Part shown: positions 15,844 through 24,702 of the stretch, piece after piece
Numbering within the stretch: the stretch's first letter is position 1
Layout: the number at the start of each line of letters is the position of its first letter
Assembly: GCA_937900325.1 (NCBI GenBank)
Contig: CALCEX010000168.1
Location: forward strand, 1-40,144
DNA length: 40,144 nt
Origin: an uncultured Clostridia bacterium
Lineage (GTDB): Bacteria; Bacillota; Clostridia; Christensenellales; CAG-138
Direction of reading: 5' to 3'
Notes under the pieces: model-generated
What the model was told of the DNA's origin: nothing
The model's input: only the letters and a program-made list of their open reading frames with translations
The model's database searches: none
Made by a program: the position numbers and the translations under genes

Positions 15844-17148
15844 ATGAGTTATCGTGTAGTTCATTATATCAACCAGTTCTTTGCCAACATCGGCGGCGAG
15901 GAAATGGCTCACGTAGCCCCCGAGCTTCGTGAAGGTGTCGTAGGCCCCGGCCTGGCTTTCAACCAGGCATGGAAGGGCGAGGCTGAGATCGTAAAGACCA
16001 TCATCTGCGGCGACTCCTACTATGCAGAGCATGAAAAGGAAGCAAAGGCTCAGATCCTCGAGTGGGTCAAGGCCGAGAAGCCCGATATGTTCATCGCGGG
16101 TCCCGCCTTTAATGCAGGCCGTTACGGCTATGCCTGCGCAAACATCGCTCTCGCGGTACAGGAAGAGCTGGGCATCCCCGTTCTTACCGGTATGTACGTG
16201 GAGAACCCCGGCGCAGATCTGAAGGATAAGGTTCTCATATATGAGACTGCCAACAGCGCAGCAGGCATGCGCAAGGCCGCCCCCGGCATGGCAAAGCTGG
16301 CTCTCAAGCTCATGAAGGGCGAAGAGATCGGCGCCTCCTGCGAGGAAGGCTATATGCCCAACGGTATCCGCAAGAACTTCTTCGAGAAGGAGCGCGGCTC
16401 CAAGCGCGCCGTGGATATGCTGCTCAAGAAGCTCAGGGGCGAGCACTTCGTAACCGAGTATCCCATGCCCTCCTTTGACCGTGTTGCCCCCAACCCCGCC
16501 ATCAAGGATCTGAGCAAGGCCACCATCGCCCTTTGCACCTCCGGCGGTATTGTTCCCAAGGGCAACCCCGACCACATCGAATCCTCTTCCGCTTCTCACT
16601 ACGGCGAGTACAGCCTGGACGGCTTCGATAAGCTCTCCTCCGCCGATCACGAGACTGCTCACGGCGGCTACGATCCCGTATATGCCAATGAGGATCCCAA
16701 CCGCGTGCTGCCCGTAGACGTAATGCGCGAGTTTGAGCGCGAGGGCAAGATCGGCAAGCTGCACAACCTGTATTATGCCACCGTCGGCAACGGCACCGCC
16801 GTCGCTTCCGCGAAGGCTTTTGCCGCCGAATACGCTCAGAAGCTGAAGAAGGCCGGTGTTGACGCCGTAATTATGACCTCTACCTGAGGAACCTGCACTC
16901 GTTGCGGCGCAACGATGGTAAAGGAAATCGAGCGTGCGGGTATCCCCGTAGTTCATATGTGCACTGTAACTCCTATATCCATGACTGTTGGTGCGAACCG
17001 TATAGTTCCCACCATCGCCATACCTCACCCCCTGGGCAATCCCAGCCTCTCGCACGACGAAGAGTACGCTCTGCGTAAGAAGCTGGTCAACCGCGCCCTT
17101 GAGGCACTGACCACCGAGGTTACCGACCAGACTATCTTCGAGGTCTGA
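15844..17148 (+). CDS. grdB: Glycine reductase component B selenoprotein GrdB (in-frame UGA = Sec)
   Basis: A 434-residue selenoprotein. The frame runs through UGA at 16885-16887, read as selenocysteine 348, in the context STUGTCTRCGATMVKE, exactly the GrdB active site. The selenolate attacks the C-alpha of pyruvoyl-bound glycine, releasing ammonia and passing a Se-carboxymethyl group to GrdA. Without recoding the product would stop at 347 residues; the 86 residues after UGA are conserved family sequence and end at TGA 17146-17148. A GrdB-like alpha/beta fold with FIAGPAFNAGRYG is visible in the first half. AGGAGG lies 9 bases before ATG. A selenocysteine insertion hairpin begins 12 bases after UGA. 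The selenocysteine machinery (selA/B/C/D) is not in the window. Confidence 0.96.
16885..16914 (+). promoter_or_regulatory. grdB selenocysteine insertion element (SECIS)
   Basis: UGA at 16885-16887, then after 12 bases a perfect 6-bp stem CGTTGC / GCAACG (16900-16905 with 16909-16914) closed by GGC. Distance and G-containing loop fit bacterial SECIS elements bound by SelB. The same hairpin recurs at 28455-28484. Confidence 0.75.
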
Positions 17149-17180
17149 TCAATATACTATAAATAGTATAATCACTCTTT

Positions 17181-17214
17181 CCTCTCCCGGTTCCCCAAAA
17201 AGAATCGGGAGAGG
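17181..17214 (+). terminator. Terminator or attenuator after grdB
   Basis: A 12-bp stem (CCTCTCCCG plus one G-T and two T-A pairs) with a 10-base loop. Only a short T-poor tail follows, so read-through into trxB is likely to some extent. Confidence 0.65.
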
Positions 17215-17252
17215 GTTGTTCAAAGGGAACGGCCTCCCGATGAAAACGGCCG

Positions 17253-17294
17253 AAATCCTGATTTTAGGTGCGAAAAAAGCTGAAATCCGGATTT
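17253..17294. promoter_or_regulatory. Two tandem palindromes upstream of trxB
   Basis: AAATCCTGATTT (17253-17264) and the perfect palindrome AAATCCGGATTT (17283-17294) lie 30 bp centre to centre, about three helical turns. Each is embedded in a longer direct repeat starting GCYGAAATCC. They sit just upstream of the trxB promoter, as expected for a paired operator. The regulator is unknown. Confidence 0.4.
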
Positions 17295-17333
17295 TTATAT
17301 GCAAGGGCATAAACAAAAAGGCGGAACTGTCAC

Positions 17334-17362
17334 TTGTTTTTTGTGATATAAAGCCTTATAAT
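17334..17362 (+). promoter_or_regulatory. trxB promoter
   Basis: TTGTTT (17334-17339), a 17-base spacer and a consensus TATAAT (17357-17362). It leaves a leader of about 105 bases before trxB. A TCAC...GTGA inverted repeat overlaps the -35 region. It gives trxB-trxA-grdA a start independent of the riboswitch. Confidence 0.6.
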
Positions 17363-17475
17363 AATAAACAAGTCGGATTCCATATTTGAAATAGCGATAA
17401 CTGCGCACGGAACGTATTGCCCAGGGCGCGGATAACCGCATGAAAAGCGACTATTAAACAAGGAGAGTACTTGTT

Positions 17476-18417
17476 ATGAGCAAAATATACGATGTAATAG
17501 TGTTGGGAGCGGGCCCGGCAGGGCTTACCGCCGGTCTGTATGCCGGACGCAGCAGACTGTCCACCCTTATAATCGAGAAGGGCCAGGACGGCGGCCAGAT
17601 CGCCATCACCAACGAGATCGAGAACTACCCCGGCCAGCAGCTTGAGGGCGAATCCGGCCCCAGCCTTATCGCAAGGATGACAGAGCAGGCCAAGAAGTTC
17701 GGCTGCGAGAGGGCGAGCGATACCATAAAGTCCGTGGACCTTTCCGGCAAGATCAAGAAGCTGGCGGGCGCAAAGGGCGAATATGAGGCCAGGACCGTCA
17801 TCATCGCCACCGGCGCGCATTCTCGCCCGATAGGCTGCAAGAACGAGGAAAAGTTTGTAGGCAAGGGCATTTCCTTCTGCGCCACCTGCGACGCCGCTTT
17901 CTTTGAGGATCTGGAGGTGTACGTAGTCGGCGGCGGCGACGCTGCCGTTGAGGAAGCCATGTATCTTACCAAGTTCGCCCGCAAGGTGACCATCATACAC
18001 AGAAGGAATGAGCTCCGCGCCGCCAAGTCCATTCAGGAGAAGGCGTTCAAGAACGAAAAGCTTCATTTCATGTGGGATCACGTCGTTGATGAGGTTGACG
18101 GCGACGGGATGCTGAGCAAGATGATCGTCAGGAACACCAAGACCGGCGAGCTTACCACCATAGAGGCGGACGAGGACGACGGAATATTCGGCCTGTTCGG
18201 CTTCATCGGCCTGCTGCCCAACAGCGATCTGTTCCAGGGCGTCATAGACATGGAGAACAACTACATCCTGACCGACGATAATATGCACACCAACATTGAG
18301 GGCGTGTTCGCCGCCGGGGATATCCGCAAGAAGTCTCTCCGTCAGGTAGTGACCGCAGCCGCAGACGGCGCAATAGCCGCGATGCAGGCTGAAAAGTACA
18401 TAGCCGATTTAAACTGA
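17476..18417 (+). CDS. trxB: Thioredoxin reductase TrxB of the glycine reductase system
   Basis: A 313-residue FAD enzyme that reduces the adjacent thioredoxin. Visible features are the FAD motif GAGPAGLTAG at the N-terminus, the redox-active CATCD (Cys135 and Cys138), the NAD(P) motif GGGDAAVEEA, HRRNELRA (NADPH-type basic residues), and the C-terminal FAD segment GVFAAGDIRKKSLRQVVTAAADGA. Length is normal. It lies between grdB and trxA, the standard place in glycine reductase clusters. It supplies electrons to GrdA through TrxA. The ATG follows AAGGAGAG. Confidence 0.95.
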   Translation: MSKIYDVIVLGAGPAGLTAGLYAGRSRLSTLIIEKGQDGGQIAITNEIENYPGQQLEGESGPSLIARMTEQAKKFGCERASDTIKSVDLSGKIKKLAGAKGEYEARTVIIATGAHSRPIGCKNEEKFVGKGISFCATCDAAFFEDLEVYVVGGGDAAVEEAMYLTKFARKVTIIHRRNELRAAKSIQEKAFKNEKLHFMWDHVVDEVDGDGMLSKMIVRNTKTGELTTIEADEDDGIFGLFGFIGLLPNSDLFQGVIDMENNYILTDDNMHTNIEGVFAAGDIRKKSLRQVVTAAADGAIAAMQAEKYIADLN

Positions 18418-18442
18418 AAATAAATACAAGGAGATAAAAATC

Positions 18443-18760
18443 ATGCTGGAAGTAGATAAGAATACGTTCGAAGCGGAAGTGCTTCAGGCTCCTGGTAAAG
18501 TAGTGGTTGACTTTTACGGCGATGGCTGCGTGCCCTGCGCTGCCCTCATGCCCCATGTGCACGAGTTCGCGGAAAAGTATGGCGCGACCCTCAAGTTCTG
18601 CGCCCTTAACACTACAAAAGCCCGCCGTCTGGCGATCAGCCAGAAGATACTTGGGCTGCCCGTTATCGCGGTGTATGAAAACGGCGAAATGATCGATTCC
18701 TGCGTCAAGGACGACGCCACCCCCGAAAACGTGGAGGCCATGATCAAAAAATACGCTTGA
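18443..18760 (+). CDS. trxA: Thioredoxin TrxA with atypical CVPC active site
   Basis: A 105-residue thioredoxin. The active site reads GCVPC (Cys29 and Cys32) instead of WCGPC, an exchange known from thioredoxins of amino-acid-reducing clostridia. The fold is otherwise complete, with the beta-strand VVVDFYG before the active site and the cis-proline in LGLPVIAVYENGE. It carries electrons from TrxB to the oxidised GrdA/GrdB selenosulfide. It lies 25 bases after trxB and shares its transcript. Confidence 0.94.
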   Translation: MLEVDKNTFEAEVLQAPGKVVVDFYGDGCVPCAALMPHVHEFAEKYGATLKFCALNTTKARRLAISQKILGLPVIAVYENGEMIDSCVKDDATPENVEAMIKKYA

Positions 18761-18838
18761 TAGGGCGCAAACAAAAGCGGTAGGTAGCCCGAACAGTGGC
18801 TGTCTATATAGGTAAATTTTGAGAAAGGAGATAAGGTA

Positions 18839-19318
18839 ATGAGCATTTTAGCCGGTAAGAAATGCGTGATCATAGGCGACCGCGACGGCGTACCGGGACA
18901 GGCGATAGCTGCCTGCGCTGAATCCGCTGGCGCAGAAGTAGTATTCTCCTCTACCGAGTGCTTTGTCTGAACGGCCGCAGGCGCAATGGATCTGGAAAAC
19001 CAGAAGCGCGTCAAGGAATTCGCCGAGCAGTATGGCCCCGAGAACGTAGTTGTTCTCCTGGGCGCAGCTGAGGGCGAGGCTTCCGGACTCGCTGCTGAGA
19101 CGGTCACCAACGGTGACCCCACCTATGCAGGTCCGTTGACAGGAGTCCAGCTTGGACTTACGGTTTATCACGTATGTGAGCCTGAGGTAAAGGCAGAATT
19201 CGATCCCGAAGTTTATGACGAGCAGGTCGGCATGATGGAGATGGTTCTCGATGTTGACGATATCATCAACGAGATGAGAGCTATCAGGGAGCAATACTGC
19301 AAGTATCTCGACAAGTAA
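18839..19318 (+). CDS. grdA: Glycine reductase selenoprotein A GrdA (in-frame UGA = Sec)
   Basis: A 159-residue small selenoprotein that accepts the carboxymethyl group from component B as a selenoether and hands it to component C as an acetyl-type intermediate. UGA at 18968-18970 encodes Sec44 in the CFVU redox motif (Cys41-x-x-Sec44). The N-terminal flavodoxin-like start (ILAGKKCVIIGDRDGVPGQAIAAC) and the region after UGA both match the family. A reader that stops at UGA would see only 43 residues or a false start at 18986. AGAAAGGAG precedes the ATG. It is the only grdA in the window, so the second Grd-like module probably uses it too. A terminator follows. Confidence 0.96.
18968..19009 (+). 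promoter_or_regulatory. Possible grdA SECIS hairpin
   Basis: After UGA (18968-18970) an outer GCGC/GCGC pairing (18981-18984 with 19006-19009) encloses a TCTGG/CCAGA stem with an AAAA loop. It is less convincing than the grdB element because the loop lacks G. Confidence 0.35.
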
Positions 19319-19325
19319 CGCATAC

Positions 19326-19362
19326 GGGGAGGCGATAGCATTGTCCTACCGCCTCCTTTTTT
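19326..19362 (+). terminator. Terminator between grdA and grdC
   Basis: GGAGGCG / CGCCTCC stem extended by TAG/CTA after a mismatch, followed by six T. It probably reduces grdCD expression relative to grdA or separates transcripts. Confidence 0.8.
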
Positions 19363-19413
19363 AAAATGAGTTTATTTCTTTTATATATATAAATAAAAGC
19401 AAGGAGCAGAGCA

Positions 19414-20955
19414 ATGAAAAGCGTAATCAAAGGAGCGGGCTATATTCTGGTACATACTCCGGATATGGTCATTCATAACGGTACCACCCAGACCACCGAG
19501 CGTATAGTGAATCCCGAAAGCGGATACCTCAAGGAGCTCCCCAGCCATATCAGGAGCTTTGATGACGTGCTTTCCTACTATCCCAACCAGGTCTATATCG
19601 GCAACGCTACCCCCGATGAACTTGCCGAAGTGCCCCAGCCCTGGTACGACAAGGTATGCCCCAAGAACGGCCGCTTCGGTCAGTTCGGCCAGATGATGCC
19701 TCAGGAAGAGTTCCTTCTTCTCATGCAGGCCTGCGACGTGTTTGAACTGGTATATCTCGATAAGGATTTCGTGGCGGAGAACAAAGCGAAGTTTGCGGAA
19801 AACCCCCTTATCGACGAAACCATAGTGGCCCGCGTAAACGATGGCATAGAGCTCTCCGAGATAGAGCGGCTGGTGTCCGAGGAGCACAGCGAGGGGCTGT
19901 ATCATCAGGGCAAGCTGGCAGGCTGCGTAAAGCGCGCCCATGACATAGACGTCAACTTATCCGCCCATGTAATGCACGAGAACATCGCGGATAAGGCTTC
20001 CAGCGTTCTTGCGCTTCTTGCGGCAGTAAAGAACGCCGGCATAGCAAAAGAGGACGTAGAATATGTGATAGACTGCGCCGAGGAGGCCTGCGGCGATATG
20101 AACCAGCGCGGCGGCGGCAACTTCGCAAAGTCGGCGGCTGAAATAGCCGGCCTCAGCAATGCCACCGGTTCCGACTGCCGCGGCTTCTGCGCCGCGCCCG
20201 CCCATGCCATGATAGAGGCCGCGGCCCTTGTGGCCTCCGGCGCATACAAGACCGTTGCCGTGACCGCCGGCGGCTGCACCGCAAAGCTTGGCATGAACGG
20301 CAAGGATCACGTCAAGAAGGGTCTGCCCATACTTGAGGATATGCTGGGCGGCTTCTCCGTAATAGTCACTCAGGACGACGGCGTAAGCCCCGAGATCAAC
20401 CTGAACATACTGGGCCGCCATAGCGTGGGCACCGGCTCCGCGCCGCAGGCCGTAATAGGCTCCCTTGTGACCGATCCCCTCGAGAGGAACGGACTCAAGG
20501 TAACCGATATCGACAAGTTCTCACCCGAGATGCAGAATCCCGACATAACCAAGCCCGCAGGCGCGGGAGACGTACCTCTTGCCAACTATAAGATGATAGC
20601 CGCCCTCGCCGTAAAGAAGGGGGATCTCCAGAAGGCAGACCTGGCCAAGTTCACTGTCGAGCACGGCTTTACCGGCTGGGCTCCCACTCAGGGCCATATC
20701 CCCAGCGGCGTGCCCTGCATAGGCCATGTGCGCAATGCCATAATGGACGGCAAGATGAAGAGGGTAATGGTAATAGGCAAGGGCTCCCTGTTCCTCGGCC
20801 GCATGACTAACCTTTTCGACGGCGTATCCTTCGTCATTCAGGCTAACTCCGGCGCAGAGAAGGCTGCCGGCGTCAGCGAGGAAGAGATCAAGAAGATGAT
20901 CGCCAAGTCCATGAAGGAGTTCGCGGCCGCTCTCCTCGCAAGCGAAGAAGAGTAA
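19414..20955 (+). CDS. grdC: Glycine reductase component C beta subunit GrdC
   Basis: A 513-residue subunit of component C, which converts the carboxymethyl-selenoether on GrdA to acetyl phosphate with GrdD. The sequence matches GrdC along its length, including the N-terminal region and the thiolase/FabH-like second half (GSDCRGFCAAPAHAMIEAA and a Gly-rich GGCTAKLGMNGKDH). The C-terminus is a short acidic and basic helix. AAGGAG precedes the ATG, and 13 bases separate it from grdD. Acetyl phosphate made here feeds acetate kinase for ATP. Confidence 0.95.
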   Translation: MKSVIKGAGYILVHTPDMVIHNGTTQTTERIVNPESGYLKELPSHIRSFDDVLSYYPNQVYIGNATPDELAEVPQPWYDKVCPKNGRFGQFGQMMPQEEFLLLMQACDVFELVYLDKDFVAENKAKFAENPLIDETIVARVNDGIELSEIERLVSEEHSEGLYHQGKLAGCVKRAHDIDVNLSAHVMHENIADKASSVLALLAAVKNAGIAKEDVEYVIDCAEEACGDMNQRGGGNFAKSAAEIAGLSNATGSDCRGFCAAPAHAMIEAAALVASGAYKTVAVTAGGCTAKLGMNGKDHVKKGLPILEDMLGGFSVIVTQDDGVSPEINLNILGRHSVGTGSAPQAVIGSLVTDPLERNGLKVTDIDKFSPEMQNPDITKPAGAGDVPLANYKMIAALAVKKGDLQKADLAKFTVEHGFTGWAPTQGHIPSGVPCIGHVRNAIMDGKMKRVMVIGKGSLFLGRMTNLFDGVSFVIQANSGAEKAAGVSEEEIKKMIAKSMKEFAAALLASEEE

Positions 20956-20968
20956 AGGGGGTAAACCC

Positions 20969-22120
20969 ATGAGCATGGAGAAAAAGATAATCGCCAAGGC
21001 CTTTATGGAAATGGCGGAGGGCCTGGAAAGCGGCAGCTTCGGCGTCAGGCCCAGGATAGCCCTTACCGGCATGGGCAGCGAGCACGGCGAGGAGAACGCC
21101 ATGCAGGCTGCTGTAATGGCGGCGGCCAGGGGCGTGGACGTATATTACATAGGCTCTCTGGAGCATGAAGGCATAACCACCATACATGTGGCGGACGATG
21201 AGGAAGGCCACAAGAAGATGGAGGAGATGGTAGAAAAGGGCGAGGTAGACGGCGCGGTCACCATGCATTTCCCCTTCCCCATCGGCGTATCCACCGTGGG
21301 CCGCGTAATAACCCCGGCTAAGGGCAAGGAGATGTTCGTTGCCAACACCACGGGAACCAGCAGCGCGGACCGCATCGAGGGCATGATAAAGAACGCGGTT
21401 TATGGCATTATAGCGGCCAAGGCCTGCGGCGTAAAGGAGCCCACGCTGGGCATACTGAACGTGGACGGCGCACGCCAGACCGAGATGGCGCTCAAGGAGC
21501 TTCAGAAGAACGGGTACGACCTTAAGTTTGCGGAATCCGCAAGAGCGGACGGCGGCGCGGTCATGCGCGGCAACGACGTACTGCAGGGTACTCCCGACGT
21601 AATGGTAATGGATTCCCTCACGGGCAACGTCATGGTGAAGATGCTCTCCAGCTTTACTACCGGCGGCAGCTTTGAGGCCTCCGGATACGGCTACGGCCCC
21701 GGCATAGGCGAAGGCTACGATAAGCTTATAATGATAGTATCCCGCGCTTCCGGCGCGCCGGTCATAGCCAACGCCCTTGAATACGCCGCGCAGCTCATCC
21801 GCGGCAAGGTGTTCGATGTTGCCAAGGCGGAGTTTGCAAAGGCCGAAAAGGCCGGCTTATCCAAAATACTCGCCGCCCGCAAGGCAGCCGCCAAGCCCGC
21901 GGCCGAGGCCGAGACGGTGACCGCTCCCCCTGCGGAGCCCTGCACAGCCTCTATTCCCGGCATTGAGGTCATGGACCTTGAGGATGCGGTACAGGCCCTC
22001 TGGAAGGCCGGAATCTATGCGGAATCCGGCATGGGCTGCACCGGCCCTCTGGTAATGATGAGCGAAGCCAATCACGACAAGGCTCTTGAGATACTCAAGA
22101 AGGCCGGCTATGTCGGCTAA
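20969..22120 (+). CDS. grdD: Glycine reductase component C alpha subunit GrdD
   Basis: A 383-residue partner of GrdC that releases acetyl phosphate by phosphorolysis. It has a PlsX/phosphotransacetylase-like body and an Ala/Pro-rich linker (about residues 300-330). A C-terminal segment carries the conserved GMGCTGPLVMM, with the thiol Cys at residue 357 as expected for the acetyl-thioester intermediate. AAAGGGGG precedes the ATG. It is translated right after grdC and followed by a small ORF 12 bases later. Confidence 0.95.
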   Translation: MSMEKKIIAKAFMEMAEGLESGSFGVRPRIALTGMGSEHGEENAMQAAVMAAARGVDVYYIGSLEHEGITTIHVADDEEGHKKMEEMVEKGEVDGAVTMHFPFPIGVSTVGRVITPAKGKEMFVANTTGTSSADRIEGMIKNAVYGIIAAKACGVKEPTLGILNVDGARQTEMALKELQKNGYDLKFAESARADGGAVMRGNDVLQGTPDVMVMDSLTGNVMVKMLSSFTTGGSFEASGYGYGPGIGEGYDKLIMIVSRASGAPVIANALEYAAQLIRGKVFDVAKAEFAKAEKAGLSKILAARKAAAKPAAEAETVTAPPAEPCTASIPGIEVMDLEDAVQALWKAGIYAESGMGCTGPLVMMSEANHDKALEILKKAGYVG

Positions 22121-22132
22121 GGGAGATGCAAT

Positions 22133-22426
22133 ATGAAGGTAAATGACGTTATAGAAAAGGTGGAAAAGGAACTTACCACTGAAGAGCTGGTCGATCTTAT
22201 CGCCAACCATAACCGTCAGGTAGACCTGATATTCGCCGAGAAAAAGACAGACGAGGACGGCTACCTCACCTGGGACCTGGAAAACTGGACCAGCGTTGAC
22301 GGAAGGCGCTTTATCCGAAGCTACGGTCTTGAGGGCCGTATGCTGTCCGATTACAGCGGCTACAACAAGTACGACCTCAAGGGCTGCTTCCTTCCTGAGA
22401 CTGCCAAGGAAGTAAGGCTCAACTGA
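22133..22426 (+). CDS. Unknown 97-residue protein at the end of the grd cluster
   Basis: No family recognised. It is a soluble, charged protein. An N-terminal helix-rich part (KVNDVIEKVEKELTTEELVDLIANHNRQV) is followed by an aromatic-rich segment with WDLENWTS, SYGLEGRML and SDYSGYNKYDLKG. It starts 12 bases after the grdD stop with a GGGAG site and ends just before a terminator, so it belongs to the same transcript. Context suggests a role in the glycine reductase system, for example assembly or regulation, but nothing in the sequence proves it. Confidence 0.75.
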   Translation: MKVNDVIEKVEKELTTEELVDLIANHNRQVDLIFAEKKTDEDGYLTWDLENWTSVDGRRFIRSYGLEGRMLSDYSGYNKYDLKGCFLPETAKEVRLN

Positions 22427-22440
22427 CTCTGAACAGCAGC

Positions 22441-22468
22441 AAAGCGCCCCGGTTTTCCGGGGCGCTTT
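22441..22468 (+). terminator. Terminator of the grd cluster
   Basis: The AAAGCGCCCCGG / CCGGGGCGCTTT stem with a 4-base loop ends the plus-strand cluster in front of the convergent carboxypeptidase gene. Confidence 0.92.
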
Positions 22469-22482
22469 TGTAATGCGGCTTT

Positions 22483-23982
22483 TTACAGGCCGTATATTTC
22501 GCTGAACTTGTTTTCAAGATAATCGGTATAGCAGACAGGATCAAACCTGCCGCAGACGGACTCGAACAGCGCTACGGGATCCTTCATGCAGCCGTATTTC
22601 CATATCTTATCCTCCAGCCAGCGGTTTATTTTGCCAAGCTCGCCTGCGCTTATGGCTGCCTTTACGTCGAAGTCGCGGTCCATCTCCTTATAGTACTGCG
22701 CGCCGTAGGCGGAGCCTATTGCGTAGGAGGGGAAATAGCCTATGTTGCCGTTTGCCCAGTGAGAATCCTGCAGAACGCCGTATTTATCGGAGGGCACGTC
22801 TATGTCCAGGTATTCCTTATAGAGCCTGTTCCATTCATGGGGCAGGTCTCGTGCGGTAATGCTTCCGTCAAACATGGCCCGCTCAAGCCGGTAGCGTATC
22901 ATTATGTGCAGGCAATAGGTAAGCTCGTCCGCCTCGGTTCGTATGAGGGAGGGGGAGGACTTGTTTATCATGCGGTAGAATCCATCGGAAGAGACGCCGT
23001 CCAGCAGCGGGCTGAATTCCTTCTTTATAAAGGGGAATATCAGGCTGCAGAACTCCCTGCTCCTGCCGATTATGTTTTCATAGAACCGGGACTGGCTTTC
23101 GTGTATTGCCATGGATACGCCGCGGCCCAGGTTCGAGCAGGCAAGCTCGTCGCCGGTGTGCAGCTCGTACAGCGCGTGGCCGCCCTCGTGTATGACGGAA
23201 TACATGGAGGAGGCGAACTTATCCTCATAGTAGTGGGTGGTGATGCGCACGTCATACTTGGAAAAGTCGGTGGTGAAGGGATGCTCTGTCTCGCCCAGTG
23301 CGCAGTGGTTTCTGTCGATGCCCATCACATCCATGAGGTAGCTCGAAAGCTCCCTCTGCTTTGCGATGGGGAAATTCTGCCTGAGCGGCGCATCGTTTAC
23401 CCTGTCGCCGTGCTCCTCTACCCTGTGCATGAGCGGTACCAGGCGCTTTTGGAGAGCATCAAAAAACTCATCGCAGGAGGCTATGGTAAGGCCGCGCTCG
23501 TAGGTATCCAGCATGGTCTCGTAGGGGTCCCTGCCGGGCTCCATATGGAGAGCTATGCGCTTAGTGCTGTCGAACATCTTCTGAAGGTACGGCTGGAACA
23601 TGGAAAAGTCGTCCGCCGCCTTGGCGTCGTGCCATACGCTGTCCGCCTCGCTGCAAAGCTGCTGGTAGGCTACGAATTCGTCGATCGGTATCCTGTGGGT
23701 GCGCTCGTAATCCCTGTAAAGCTCGCTGGCCTTGCGGCGGGTAACGGGGTCCAGCTCATCGGAATGGGCCATAAGGCATTCCAGCATTTCGATGGATCCC
23801 TTTGCGGTGGTTAGCTCATAGCTCATGCGGGAAAGCTCGCCAAGGGTTATGGCGCGGATCCCGGCCGAGCCTTTGGGGGCTGCCGTTGCGCCGTCGTAGT
23901 ATATGAGCCCTGAGGCATGGTACAGGGCAAAGCTTTGTCTTTCGTATTCCTTGAGTTTTTGCAGCGCCGTATTCAGTTCCAT
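22483..23982 (-). CDS. M32-family metallocarboxypeptidase
   Basis: A 499-residue zinc carboxypeptidase of the Taq type, which removes C-terminal residues from peptides in the cytoplasm. All M32 signatures are visible: EHPFTT, YDVRITT, the zinc motif HEGGH, HESQSRFYEN with the third ligand Glu, IRTEADELTY and GVLQDSHW. Length is standard. The GGAG site is 5 bases before ATG. It follows the DUF3841 gene by 20 bases on the same strand, so the two are likely co-transcribed. It would supply amino acids for the fermentations encoded nearby. Confidence 0.95.
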   Translation of the reverse strand: MELNTALQKLKEYERQSFALYHASGLIYYDGATAAPKGSAGIRAITLGELSRMSYELTTAKGSIEMLECLMAHSDELDPVTRRKASELYRDYERTHRIPIDEFVAYQQLCSEADSVWHDAKAADDFSMFQPYLQKMFDSTKRIALHMEPGRDPYETMLDTYERGLTIASCDEFFDALQKRLVPLMHRVEEHGDRVNDAPLRQNFPIAKQRELSSYLMDVMGIDRNHCALGETEHPFTTDFSKYDVRITTHYYEDKFASSMYSVIHEGGHALYELHTGDELACSNLGRGVSMAIHESQSRFYENIIGRSREFCSLIFPFIKKEFSPLLDGVSSDGFYRMINKSSPSLIRTEADELTYCLHIMIRYRLERAMFDGSITARDLPHEWNRLYKEYLDIDVPSDKYGVLQDSHWANGNIGYFPSYAIGSAYGAQYYKEMDRDFDVKAAISAGELGKINRWLEDKIWKYGCMKDPVALFESVCGRFDPVCYTDYLENKFSEIYGL

Positions 23983-24002
23983 ATATACTCCTTCCGTATG
24001 AG

Positions 24003-24593
24003 TTATTCAGCGACCTTTTCGCCGGGCCGCACTATGCGTACTATGCTCTTTTCGGGTATTTCCCATATGTTGCCGCAGAGGGTTGGGGAGGCCATGTCCA
24101 CATCGAACACACGGCTCCAGCTTTCCTTTATGCGGCGCATCTCATCCGGAAATTTATTTGCGTAGCGCCCCTCGAAAAACTCAAAGCCGTTGGCAAAGCC
24201 GCGGTCGGCAAGGTGCTTTCTGTATGCCTTCTCGTCATCTGAAGATTCAGGCAGGTAATGGTGGTTCAAGACATAGTCCCATTTGCCGTCGTCAAAGTAT
24301 ATCACGTTTTCCCTGGGTATATCCACCACGTATACTACGGTGCCGGGTTCGGGAGGCAGGCAGCGCGCGGCCTCGACCGCGCACCATATGGGAAGCTCCG
24401 CGTGATCGGGCCTGGGTACGCGCTTTGCGGCCTCGCGGGCGAACCAGTCATAGCATTCGAGATAGTGCTTTGCCATGTCTCCGAAGTGGAGCTGCACATA
24501 TACGCGCTGGTTAAGTATCCTGCCGCCATGCTCGAGCATCAGCAGCGTCTTGTCATTTTGCCTGGTGTAAAGGCGGACGGTATCCCCTGCCAT
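24003..24593 (-). CDS. DUF3841-family protein
   Basis: A 196-residue soluble protein resembling the DUF3841 family, with the N-terminal VRLYTRQ, later LPIWCAVE, YFDDGKWDYVLNHHYLPES and a C-terminal SWSRVFDVD segment. Family function is unknown. GGAGG lies about 9 bases before ATG. Co-directional with the carboxypeptidase 20 bases downstream. Confidence 0.75.
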   Translation of the reverse strand: MAGDTVRLYTRQNDKTLLMLEHGGRILNQRVYVQLHFGDMAKHYLECYDWFAREAAKRVPRPDHAELPIWCAVEAARCLPPEPGTVVYVVDIPRENVIYFDDGKWDYVLNHHYLPESSDDEKAYRKHLADRGFANGFEFFEGRYANKFPDEMRRIKESWSRVFDVDMASPTLCGNIWEIPEKSIVRIVRPGEKVAE

Positions 24594-24702
24594 ACGTTAG
24601 ACCTCCGTATAATATTCATTACACCCTGATTATAGCACAGACACGGGCGGGCAGTTGTGAAAAGATGGCAAAATAGGCCATGGCCTGCGCTATGCCTGCC
24701 GT

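Noticed and set aside
15805..17055. Long minus-strand open frame opposite grdE/grdB
   Set aside because: It is the mirror of a GC-rich coding frame, has no ribosome binding site and matches no family. The plus-strand selenoprotein explains the region.
16915..17148. Separate small gene after the first grdB stop
   Set aside because: It is the C-terminal part of GrdB after the selenocysteine UGA, not an independent gene. The same applies to 18986-19318 within grdA.
16885..18970. UGA codons as nonsense mutations or a changed genetic code
   Set aside because: Each sits exactly at the Sec position of a known selenoprotein, and many genes in the window use UGA as a normal stop.
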